Shown here: in pieces, positions 56,001 to 64,000 of the stretch | How positions within the stretch are numbered: position 1 is the stretch's first letter | Layout: every line of letters begins with the position of its first letter | Origin: Mycobacterium arosiense ATCC BAA-1401 = DSM 45069 | GTDB lineage: Bacteria > Actinomycetota > Actinomycetes > Mycobacteriales > Mycobacteriaceae | Assembly: GCF_002086125.1 (NCBI RefSeq) | Contig: NZ_MVHG01000002.1 | Span: 136,702 to 200,701 of the forward strand | Direction: 5' to 3' | Length of the DNA: 64,000 bases | Position numbers and translations under genes: made by a program | The notes under the pieces: model-generated | What the model saw: the letters and a program-made list of their open reading frames with translations, nothing else | What the model was told of the DNA's origin: nothing | The model's database searches: none

Positions 56001-59000
56001 GTTGAGTTCCACGGTGTGCGCCAACGGCATTGCCACCGCCGTGGCCACGGCCGCCGAGGACAGGCTGTCCTGGCTGACGCGCCACAGGTCCTCGGACAGG
56101 TCCGCTCCCGCGGCCAACCGGCCCAGGTAGTTGAACCCGATCACCGGGTCCGCGTCCTGCAGGTCGACGTCGGCGTTCAGGTAGCGCAGCAACCCGTAGG
56201 TCAGGCCGTCGGGCAGGGCGCGCAGTTGCTCCTTAGCGTCCTTGATCACCGCACCCAGCGCGGCCTCACCGGCGACCACCTGCGACCAGCTCAACGATCC
56301 GTTGATCTTCAGCGCCGCAGGGTATTTGGTGGTGAACCAGCCCACCGTGCGCGACAGGTCCACGCGCGGCGCCACCTCTTCCTGGCGTCCGTGCCCTTCG
56401 ATGTCGATACCGATCGGCGCGGCCTCGCCCAGGAATTCGGTGAACGCCAAGCCGAACGCGATCAACAGAATGTCTTGCACCCCAGCGTGAAACGCCGCGG
56501 GCACCTCCCCCAACAGCAGCCGGGTGGTGTCTACATCCAATGACGCCGACAACTGACCCGCCGTCGCGTAGGTGTCCTCGGGCTGGGCCGCCGGCAACGC
56601 CGCCGGCGTGGCGGCCACCTGACGCCACGCGTCGGCCTGCGCGCTCACCGCCGGACTCTGCGCGTGGTCGGCCAGCAGCGAAGACCAACGGGCGAAAGAC
56701 GTTCCGGGCGCCGGCAATTCCACCGGTTGGCTGTTGTGATGCTGAGCCCAGGCGATGTTGAGGTCTTCGATCAGGGTCCGCCACGACACACCGTCGACGG
56801 CAAGGTGGTGGATGACCAACGCCAATTGGCTTGTCGCACTTGACCATAGCGCGCTCAGCAGCATCCCGTCGGCGATGTTCAGCCGGTCGCGGGCCTCGAT
56901 CAGCGCCGCGTCGGACAACGCGTCCACCGCACGCAGGCAGTCGCCTGCCGACACCGAGCCCGCCTCGGGCGCCTCCAGCGACCAGCCACCGGCGCCGTCG
57001 TCCTGCACCCGCAGCCGCAGCATGGGGTGGCGGTCCAGCAGCGCCTGCAGCACCACCGCGACGTCGTCGGCGGTCACACCGGCCGGGGCCGCCAGCACCA
57101 TGGTCTGGTTGAACTGGTCGATCGGGCCGTCGATGGTCTGCAGCCAGCGCATGATCGGGGTGGCCACCACGGGCCCGATCCCCTCGTCGGCCACGCCGAG
57201 CTCGCCGTCGGCGGCGACCTCGGACACCCGCGCCAGGCGGGCCACCGTCTGCTCCACGAAAATGTCGCGCGGGCGGCAGATCACCCCGGCCGCGCGGGCC
57301 CGCGACACCACCTGCATCGACAGGATGCTGTCGCCGCCCAGGTCGAAGAAGGAGTCGTCGACGCCGACGCGTTCCACGCCCAGCACCTGGGCGTAGATGT
57401 CGGCCAGGATCTCCTCGATGGCGTCGGCCGGGGCGCGGTACTCGCTCGCGGCGTACTCGGGCGAGGGCAGGGCGCGCTTGTCGAGCTTGCCGTTGCCGGT
57501 CAGCGGCAGGGTGTCGAGCACCATTACCGCGGTCGGGACCATGTAGGGCGGCAGCTTGTCCGCCAGCTGGGCGCGCAGCGCGGCCGGGTCGGCGGTCCCG
57601 GTGATGTAGCCGACCAACCGCTTGTCGCCGGGGCGGTCCTCGCGGGCGATCACCGCGGCCTGGTCCACTCCGTCGAGGCCGGCCAGAACGGCCTGGATCT
57701 CGCCCAGTTCGATGCGGTAGCCGCGGATCTTGACCTGCTCGTCGGCGCGGCCGAGGTACTGCAGCTGTCCGTCCGGGCCCCAGCACACCAGGTCGCCGGT
57801 GCGGTACATCCGCGCGCCGGGACCGCCGAAGGGGTTGGCGACGAACCGCGATGCGCTGAGCCCAGCGCGGCGCACGTAGCCGTGTCCGACGCCGCGACCC
57901 GCCAGGTACAGCTCGCCGACCACGCCGGCGGGCACCGGCTGCAGCCATTTGTCGAGCACGAACATCGCCGCGCCGGCGATCGGGGAGCCGATCGGCACCA
58001 CCGAAGATCCGGCCGTCAGCGGTTTGCTGATCGACGCGCACACGGTGGTTTCGGTCGGGCCGTACGCATCGACCATCACCCGTCCGGGCGCCGCCCACCG
58101 ATCGACCACGTCGGTCGGGCAGGCCTCACCGGCCACCACCAACGCGGTGGACTCCAGGTCGTCGGGCGGCAGCATCGCGACGGCCGACGGGGTCTGGGTC
58201 AGGACGCTGACCTTCTCCGCGACCAGCAGCGCGTGCAGGTCCTCCGGGGAGGACGCCACCGATTCGGGCACGATCAGCAACCGCCTGCCGCGCAGCAGCG
58301 CGCCGAAGATCTCCCACACCGAAAAGTCGAAGGCCGCCGAGTGGCATTGCGTCCACACGTTGCCCTTGGGCAACCCGGCGTCGAGCGACTCGATCAGCCA
58401 CGTGACGTTGAGGTGAGGAATCGCAACGCCTTTGGGGGTTCCGGTGGTTCCGGACGTATAGATGATGTACGCGGTGTTCTCGGGCGCCGGCAGCGGCAGG
58501 GCGGTGGTGGGCTGGGCGTCGACGGCGGGGTCGTGCACGTCGACGACCAGGACATCGTGGTCGTCCAGCCGCGCGCGCAGGTCCGCCGTGGTGATCACGG
58601 CGCGGGGTGCGGCGTCGGCGAGCACGAAATCCATCCGGGACGACGCGTGCGCCGGGTCGATCGGCACGTAGGCCGCGCCGGTCTTGAGCACGGCCAGCAT
58701 CGAGACGACGGCGTCGGCGCAGCGGGGGAACATCACCGCCACGCAGTCCCCCGGGCCGATGGCGTGATCGGCGAGCAGGTGGCCCAATCGGTTGGAGGCC
58801 TCGTCGAGTTCGGCGAAGGTCAGGCTGCGGTCGCCGCAGGTCACCGCCACCGCGTCCGGCGTGTTCTGCACGTACTCGGCGAATGCCTTGGGGATCGACA
58901 CGGGGGCGGGCACCGGCTCGTGCAGGACCGGGCGGTTGCTCCACTCGTCGAGGCGGGCGGGCTCGTCGGGGGTCAGCAGATCGATCGACGACAGCGGCCT

Positions 59001-60263
59001 GTCCGGGTCGGCGGTCATCTCCTCAAGGATCTGCTGCAGGCGGCCCGCCAGGTCGGCGACACCGAAGCTCGCGAACGGTTGGCCGGGGCCCGCTGTGCTG
59101 AGGAACAGTTGGTCGCCGGCGCCAAGGAAGAAGAGCCCGAAGTGCCCTACTGGACCGTGGTTGGTGTAGGTCGCCGTCGCCGGAGAACCGGCCAGGTCCA
59201 GGGTCAGCCGCATTGGCAGAAAATTGATGCCGACCCGATTCGGCGCCTGGCGCAGCCCGTCGCCCTCCAGGGCGTGCACCGGGAAGCGCTGGTGCTGCAA
59301 CAGCTCGCGGATCCGCTTGTCGACGTGCTTGCAGAAATCGGCGACGGTCGACTTCGGCTCCGTCGTCAGGACCAACGGCACCACCCCGGCGAGCATCGCG
59401 GGAAGCGTCTTCGATTCGGGTCGCACCCGCCGGCTGACCGGAAAGTCGAGCGCCACCTCCGAACCGCTACCCGACCACCCCCGCACCAGCAGGGCGCACG
59501 CGGCGGTGGTGACCGAGAACCGGCGGATGGCCAGCTTCTTGGACAACTCCTTGATCCGGTTGGCCACCGACGGGTCCAGCTGCACCGACGCCGACGGTGA
59601 GTAATGGTCCTGCTCCCCCGCGGCGGTGGGCAGCCGATCGACCGGCCCGCTCTCCGGCGGCAGGTGTTCGCTCCAGTAGGCCTTGTCTTCGGCGTAGTCT
59701 TCGGAGGCTTCGTAGCCGGACTCGAGGTCGACCAGATCCTGCGCCGAACCGAAGTAGGCGTCCGGGATCGGCTTGCCGGCCACCATCGCCGAATAGATGG
59801 TCGCCACCCGGCGGCAGACCAGGGCCATGCCCAGACCGTCGATGGCGATGTGGTGGCAGCAACCGAACAAATAGAATTCCTCGTGCCCCGTCTGAAAGAG
59901 CACGAATTTGAACAGCTGACCATTCAGCGCCATCGGGGTGCGCTGAATGGAGGAAGCCCTCTCGCGGGCTTCCTGTACCGGGTCGGGCGCTCCCCTGAGG
60001 TCGTCGAGCGTCAGCTCGACGTGCGGGTAGTCGACCGGTTTCTGCACCACCTGGCCGTCGACCTCGAAAAACGAGACCCTGCCCGGCTCGGCCTCGGCGA
60101 CGGCCTGGGTGATGGCCTGCTCGAAGGCATGGTGGTGGACGGTGCCGTCGATTTTGACCAGGAGACCGAGCTGCCATTGCGTGCCGGCGAACCCGGCTTC
60201 TTGAGACAGCCAGATGTCGAGCTGACCGCGCGTTAGCGGAAGTGCCCGGTCTTCCCGGTCCAT
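50013..60263 (-). CDS. mps1: GPL peptide synthetase Mps1: Cstart-A(Phe)-T-E-C-A(Thr)-T-E-C
   Basis: 3416 residues from ATG 60263 ([15 protein letters not shown]), which has a GGGGGAG site. The open frame reaches 60446, but that part overlaps mbtH. Order: starter C domain (HHIAIDG about 140) for acylating the first residue, A1 (about 604), T1 (about 974), E1 ([11 protein letters not shown] about 1153), C2 (HHIVIDG about 1635), A2 (about 2092), T2 (about 2474), E2 (about 2653), C3 (HHIVLDG about 3137). Codes: A1 DFWTVAAVCK, close to phenylalanine (DAWTIAAICK in GrsA); A2 DFWSVGMVHK, close to threonine (DFWNIGMVHK). With Mps2 the line makes acyl-D-Phe-D-allo-Thr-D-Ala-L-alaninol. The protein ends right after C3, so that C works with A3 of the next polypeptide. 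Confidence 0.93.
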
Positions 60264-60306
60264 CGACTCCCCCAAGTCTTCGCCACCCGCCCCATACCCC
60301 GGCTGC

Positions 60307-60537
60307 TTACTCCTCAAAACCGCGGCCCGCTGCGAGCTTGTCGCGCAGGCTCTTCGGCCGAATATCCGGCCAGTGCTGCTCGATGTACTCCAGGCACGCG
60401 GCTCGGTCGGCTTCCCCGTGTACCACTCGCCAGCCAGCTGGAACATCGGCGAAGGCCGGCCACAAGCTGTGTTGCTCCTCGTCGTTCACCAAGACGAAAA
60501 AGCTGCCGTTGTCGTCGTCGAAGGGATTGATGCTCAC
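60307..60537 (-). CDS. mbtH: MbtH-like protein of the GPL synthetase
   Basis: 76 residues from GTG 60537 ([27 protein letters not shown]). The MbtH signature [19 protein letters not shown] and the end PKSLRDKL are intact. MbtH proteins bind NRPS A domains and are needed for their folding and activity, so this one should serve the four A domains of Mps1/Mps2. GTG was chosen over upstream in-frame starts because of GGAG 4 nt upstream and the family N-terminus. It lies 43 bp before mps1 and is the first gene of the operon. Confidence 0.94.
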   Translation of the reverse strand: MSINPFDDDNGSFFVLVNDEEQHSLWPAFADVPAGWRVVHGEADRAACLEYIEQHWPDIRPKSLRDKLAAGRGFEE

Positions 60538-61214
60538 AATTCTCCAGATTGCATAGTGGACATGAGTGGAACAGGTCCAAACCATAGTTGAGCCCCGAGG
60601 CGCCCGTCCGTGGTTTGGACAAAGTTCCTGGCGTGGCCTAACAGGTGTTGACGCCATCGAGTGGTGGTGCGAGGCGGGGCCCCGATGCCCCTAAAAGTGC
60701 TGCAATGACCTGCATCAATGGCGTTGTGTGGCGATTTATCGCTATTGGGGCAGGCACGTCCTTCAGGCCGATGAAGTTATTGTGCTTGTCGCACCACAGC
60801 TTAGCCGAAGCGGTGGTGGGCGGGAAAATCAACCAGAGGCGAAACCGGGCCGGCTTGCGCTGATGGAGCCTGAACCATCTCGGCATGTGACACGTGACTC
60901 CCGGTGTGCTTTAGTGGCTGCGCGGGGTCCCTCGGGCGGATTCGTCGCGTAGCAAAGTTGTCGAAAAGCGCACGCGACGGGCATCACGATCCCGCATCGC
61001 GTTGCCAAAGCACTGATACAGAAGCGACTAGCGTGGTTTACTCATCAAGACCTGGTCGCGCCCCCGGGCGAGGCTCGCATGAGGTGTCGGAGGCCCGGCT
61101 TGTCTACCGCTAACACCACATTCGCAGCGCTGTCTGGCGTGTCGCGGCCGGTGTGTAGTTGCATGTTCGAGCGGCGGGGGCCGGGCGAGCGTGGACACCG
61201 CTGAAGGGGGTGTA
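60538..61214. promoter_or_regulatory. Divergent promoter region between mbtH-mps and mmpS-mmpL
   Basis: About 680 bp with no convincing gene. The mbtH-side half (about 60690-60860) is less GC-rich than its surroundings. A CACGTG palindrome lies inside GTGACACGTGAC near 60888-60899. In M. smegmatis the corresponding mps promoter governs GPL output and is repressed by Lsr2; an AT-richer divergent spacer fits that, but no -10/-35 can be fixed here. Confidence 0.5.
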
Positions 61215-61802
61215 ATGGTCGAATCGGATGTACGGGCCCGCCCCGACAAAACCATCGCGGAAGGACGAGACATTAGCCAACGCGGTTTCCTGGGCTTTGG
61301 TCGTCGATCGTCAACCGAACCCGAGCAGCAACGCGGCCCCCGGAAGACTCGTCCGAAAAGAGGCCCCGGGGTTTTTGGTTTCCTGGGCCGGCTATGGATC
61401 CCGCTGGTCATCGTCGCCGTTGTCGTCGCCGGAGGCATGACCGTCTCGCGGTTGCATAACGTGTTCGGCTCCGAGAAGCGCCCGACGTACGCCGAATCCA
61501 GGCAGCAGGACACCAAGCCCTTCAACCCCAAGCACGTGAAGTATGAGGTCTTCGGCCCCGCTGGGTCGATGGCCGACATCAGTTACTTTGACGCCAACGG
61601 CGAGCCGAACCACATCAACGGTGTCGAGCTGCCGTGGACGTTCGACATCTCGACGACGCTGCCATCGATCGTGGGAAATGTGGTCGCACAGGGCAACAGC
61701 GATAGTCTCGGCTGCCGCATCGTGGTCGACGGTGTCGTCAAAGCCGAGAGGATCTCGCACGAATTGAACGCGTTCACCTATTGCGTGTTGACGGCCACAT
61801 GA
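61215..61802 (+). CDS. mmpS4: MmpS-family membrane protein (MmpS4-like), GPL export partner
   Basis: 195 residues from ATG 61215 (MVESDVRARPDK), which has GAAGGGGG 4 nt upstream; GTG 61191 is also in frame. A basic cytosolic N-tail of about 45 residues is followed by one transmembrane helix (LWIPLVIVAVVVAGGMTV) and a periplasmic beta-sandwich with the MmpS blocks VKYEVFGPAGSMADISYFD and LPWTFDIS. It ends with two Cys in the C-terminal half (LGCRIVVDG, TYCVLTAT). MmpS proteins pair with MmpL transporters; the mmpS4-mmpL4a/b set exports GPL in M. smegmatis and MAC. The stop overlaps mmpL (ATGA). Confidence 0.88.
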   Translation: MVESDVRARPDKTIAEGRDISQRGFLGFGRRSSTEPEQQRGPRKTRPKRGPGVFGFLGRLWIPLVIVAVVVAGGMTVSRLHNVFGSEKRPTYAESRQQDTKPFNPKHVKYEVFGPAGSMADISYFDANGEPNHINGVELPWTFDISTTLPSIVGNVVAQGNSDSLGCRIVVDGVVKAERISHELNAFTYCVLTAT

Positions 61803-64000
61803 GCACCCAGCACCAACTGGAAACCCGGCCGGCCGCCGCACGACCACGTATCGCGCGGATCATCCACCGCCTATCGGTTCCCATCATCTTGGGCTGGCTC
61901 GCGATCGCCGTCCTGCTCAGCGTCGGCGTCCCTTCGCTGGATAAGGTCGAGGCTGAAAATGCGGTGTCGCTGAGCCCTTTGGGCGCACCGTCCTTCCAGG
62001 CCATGGAGCGGCTTGGCCAGGACTTCCACGAGACCAATTCCGGCGCGTTGGCGATGATCCTGCTGGAGGGCCAGCAGCAACTCGGCGACGAGGCGCACAC
62101 GTATTACGACCGTTTGGTCAAGCTGCTGGAAAACGACCACGCGCACGTGCAGCACGTCCAGAACTTCTGGGGCGACCCGCTGACCCGCGGCGCCGCACAG
62201 AGCCAGGACGGCAAGGCCGCATACGTTCAGGTCAACCTGAGCGGTAACCAGGGCGCGGCCGCGGGTGACCAGTCCGTGGCGGCCGTTCGAAAGATCGTGC
62301 AGGAGGCTTCGCCCCCACCGGGATTAAAGGTCTACGTGACCGGGCCGGCGCCCATCATCGCGGACATGAATATCGCCGGTCAGCAGAGCATCATGCTGGT
62401 GACGCTGGTCAGCCTTGCCGTGATTTTCCTGACGCTGTTGCTCGTGTACCGGTCGATTGTCACGGTCGTCCTTTTGTTGCTGATCGTCGGCCTTGAATTG
62501 CAGATCGCGCGCGGAATGGTCGCGCTGCTCGGCCATCTCGGGTTGGTCGGGCTTACCACTTTCGCCGTCAACCTTCTGGTCGCCGCGGTTATTGCGACGG
62601 GTACCGACTACGGCATTTTCTTCGTCGGCCGGTATCAAGAGGCGCGGAATGCGGGCGAAAGCCGAGAAGAGGCCTTTTACACCACGTTCAACGGTGTCGC
62701 CAAGGTCGTTTTGGCCTCCGGTATGACCATCGCCGGCGCGGTGCTCTGCCTCAGCTTCACCCGGCTGCCCTACTTCCAGCCGCTGGGTATCCCTTGCGCC
62801 GTCGGTATCTCCCTCGCGGTCCTGGTCGCGATAACGCTAGGCCCGGCCCTGCTGGCCGCGGGAGCTCGGTTCGGTCTGTTCGACCCACGGCGTGCGCTCT
62901 CGACCCGCAGGTGGCGGCGGATCGGTACGGCGGTCGTGCGGTGGCCGGCGCCCATCCTCATCGCCTCGCTGGCCGTCTCGCTGATCGGGCTGTTGACGCT
63001 GCCGAATTACAAGCCCAGCTATGACGACCAAAAGTTCATTCCGGAACGCATTCCCGCCAACGTGGGCTACGCGGCCGCCGCACGGCACTTCCCCGGCCAG
63101 CGCATGTCGATGCCCGAAATTCTATTGATCGAGACCGATCACGACTTGCGTAACCCGACGGACATGCTCGTCATCAACAAGCTCGCGAAGGGCGTGCTGG
63201 CGGTGCCCGGAATCGCGACGGTGCAGACCGTGACCCGCCCCGAGGGCACGCCACTGCAACACACGACGATCCCCTGGATCATCAGCATGGGCCAGGCCAG
63301 CCAGATGCAGAACATGGCTTTCCAGAAAGACCGCATGGACGACATGCTCACCCAGGCCAACGAGCTGGGGAAAATGATCGCCATCATGCAGCACATGCTG
63401 GACCTGATGAGGGAACTCGTCGCCACGACGCACCAAATGGTCGGCACTACTCACGAAATGCAGGACATTACCGCAGAGTTGCGCGATCACATCTCGGACT
63501 TCGAGGACTTCTGGCGTCCGCTCCGCAGCTACTTCTATTGGGAAAAGCACTGCTACGACATCCCGATCTGTTTTTCTCTGAGATCCATATTTGACGCACT
63601 TGACGGCGTTGACGAAATCAACGACAAATTGGCCCAGCTGGTGGGAAATCTCGATCAACTGGATGCGCTGCTGCCGCAGTTGGTCATGCAGATCCCGCCC
63701 ATGATCGAAACCATGTCGGGCATGCGCACCATGATGCTGACCATGCACAGCACCATGGCCGGCGTCATGGGCCAAATGGATTCCAGTGCAAAGGATCCCA
63801 GCGCCATGGGGCAGGCGTTCGATGCCTCCAAGAACGACGATTCCTTCTACCTGCCGCCTGGGATCATCAACGGTTCCGACTCCTTCAAGCGGATCGAGAA
63901 GGTGTTCATGTCGCCGGACGGCAAGGACGTCCGCCTGCTAATCTCCCAGCGTGGCGACCCGTCGACATCCGACGGCCTCAACCGAGTCGATCAGATCAAG
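61799..64000 (+). CDS. mmpL4: MmpL4-like RND lipid transporter, 3' end outside window
   Basis: 734 codons, open to the right edge, so about 200-230 residues are missing. A short N-tail is followed by TM1 (IIHRLSVPIILGWLAIAVLL), a first periplasmic porter domain, and TM2-TM6 with the proton-relay type motif ATGTDYGIFFVGRYQE. After the second set of helices comes the long D2 loop, rich in Met and in coiled-coil helices (QMQNMAFQKDRMDDMLTQAN), which forms the periplasmic tip in MmpL4/5-type proteins. It overlaps mmpS by 4 bp. The context points to export of the GPL made by Mps1/Mps2. The loop Cys pair (EKHCYDIPIC) is also typical of MmpL4/5. Confidence 0.9.
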   Translation, partial: MSTQHQLETRPAAARPRIARIIHRLSVPIILGWLAIAVLLSVGVPSLDKVEAENAVSLSPLGAPSFQAMERLGQDFHETNSGALAMILLEGQQQLGDEAHTYYDRLVKLLENDHAHVQHVQNFWGDPLTRGAAQSQDGKAAYVQVNLSGNQGAAAGDQSVAAVRKIVQEASPPPGLKVYVTGPAPIIADMNIAGQQSIMLVTLVSLAVIFLTLLLVYRSIVTVVLLLLIVGLELQIARGMVALLGHLGLVGLTTFAVNLLVAAVIATGTDYGIFFVGRYQEARNAGESREEAFYTTFNGVAKVVLASGMTIAGAVLCLSFTRLPYFQPLGIPCAVGISLAVLVAITLGPALLAAGARFGLFDPRRALSTRRWRRIGTAVVRWPAPILIASLAVSLIGLLTLPNYKPSYDDQKFIPERIPANVGYAAAARHFPGQRMSMPEILLIETDHDLRNPTDMLVINKLAKGVLAVPGIATVQTVTRPEGTPLQHTTIPWIISMGQASQMQNMAFQKDRMDDMLTQANELGKMIAIMQHMLDLMRELVATTHQMVGTTHEMQDITAELRDHISDFEDFWRPLRSYFYWEKHCYDIPICFSLRSIFDALDGVDEINDKLAQLVGNLDQLDALLPQLVMQIPPMIETMSGMRTMMLTMHSTMAGVMGQMDSSAKDPSAMGQAFDASKNDDSFYLPPGIINGSDSFKRIEKVFMSPDGKDVRLLISQRGDPSTSDGLNRVDQIK

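Noticed and set aside
57027..59600. An 857-codon open frame opposite mps1 (and other long plus-strand frames at 43369-46878 and 50814-55346)
   Set aside because: These are antisense shadows produced by high GC3 of the NRPS genes; they show no domains and only Arg/His/Gln-rich low-complexity sequence.
60264..60446. Upstream extension of mps1 to 60446
   Set aside because: It overlaps mbtH, has no similarity to C domains and lacks a ribosome site; ATG 60263 has GGGGGAG.
60638..60886. 82-codon minus-strand frame in the mbtH-mmpS spacer
   Set aside because: There is no ribosome site, codon use is poor and no recognisable motif is present; the interval is better read as regulatory.

Overview
The window is chromosomal DNA of a slow-growing, glycopeptidolipid (GPL)-producing mycobacterium, most likely of the M. 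avium/intracellulare group. The sequence is GC-rich with strong GC3 bias. Most genes match, in order, the M. tuberculosis block Rv1567c back to Rv1533 (assignments recalled from memory, not searched). It also carries an MbtH/NRPS locus with the domain order expected for the GPL tetrapeptide.

Region 1 (1-10.1 kb, + strand): end of a small membrane protein, a catalytically dead NlpC/P60 protein (RipD type) with an enlarged Gln/Pro repeat tail, an acyltransferase-3/SGNH protein, and the treX-treY-treZ operon that makes trehalose from glycogen. Region 2 (10.1-22.2 kb) mixes core genes (ilvA, an F420-dependent Ddn-like protein, plsB1, fadD11) with accessory cassettes. These are PAP2 with small proteins and a gene remnant, a TetR-controlled monooxygenase operon with two visible operators, and a MerR/VOC/PPOX cassette. 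Region 3 (22.2-34 kb): dnaE1, a scar made of a 5'-truncated SRPBCC gene, a 91-bp inverted repeat and an mmpL 3' fragment, then two SDR genes, glbN, a methyltransferase, an rluD-like gene, lspA, ansA and dinX. Region 4 (33.9-41.9 kb): a DUF559-type nuclease-like gene lies between ileS and dinX, flanked by two related 63-bp hairpin elements. Upstream are ileS with a T-box leader, an Rv1535-like small gene with an M-box Mg2+ riboswitch and a possible leader peptide ORF, a nitronate monooxygenase and small enzymes. Region 5 (42.3-64 kb): mbtH-mps1-mps2 on the minus strand, divergent from mmpS-mmpL on the plus strand.

The NRPS pair reads Cstart-A(Phe)-T-E-C-A(Thr)-T-E-C / A-T-E-C-A-T-R. This is collinear with acyl-D-Phe-D-allo-Thr-D-Ala-L-alaninol, the GPL core, and MmpS/MmpL is the expected export partner. 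The most interesting points are the nuclease gene bracketed by dispersed hairpin elements, with a partly similar element after dnaE1; the two different riboswitches within about 1 kb; the split of the NRPS between a C domain and its cognate A domain; the paired TetR operators; and the deletion/insertion scars where the order departs from M. tuberculosis.
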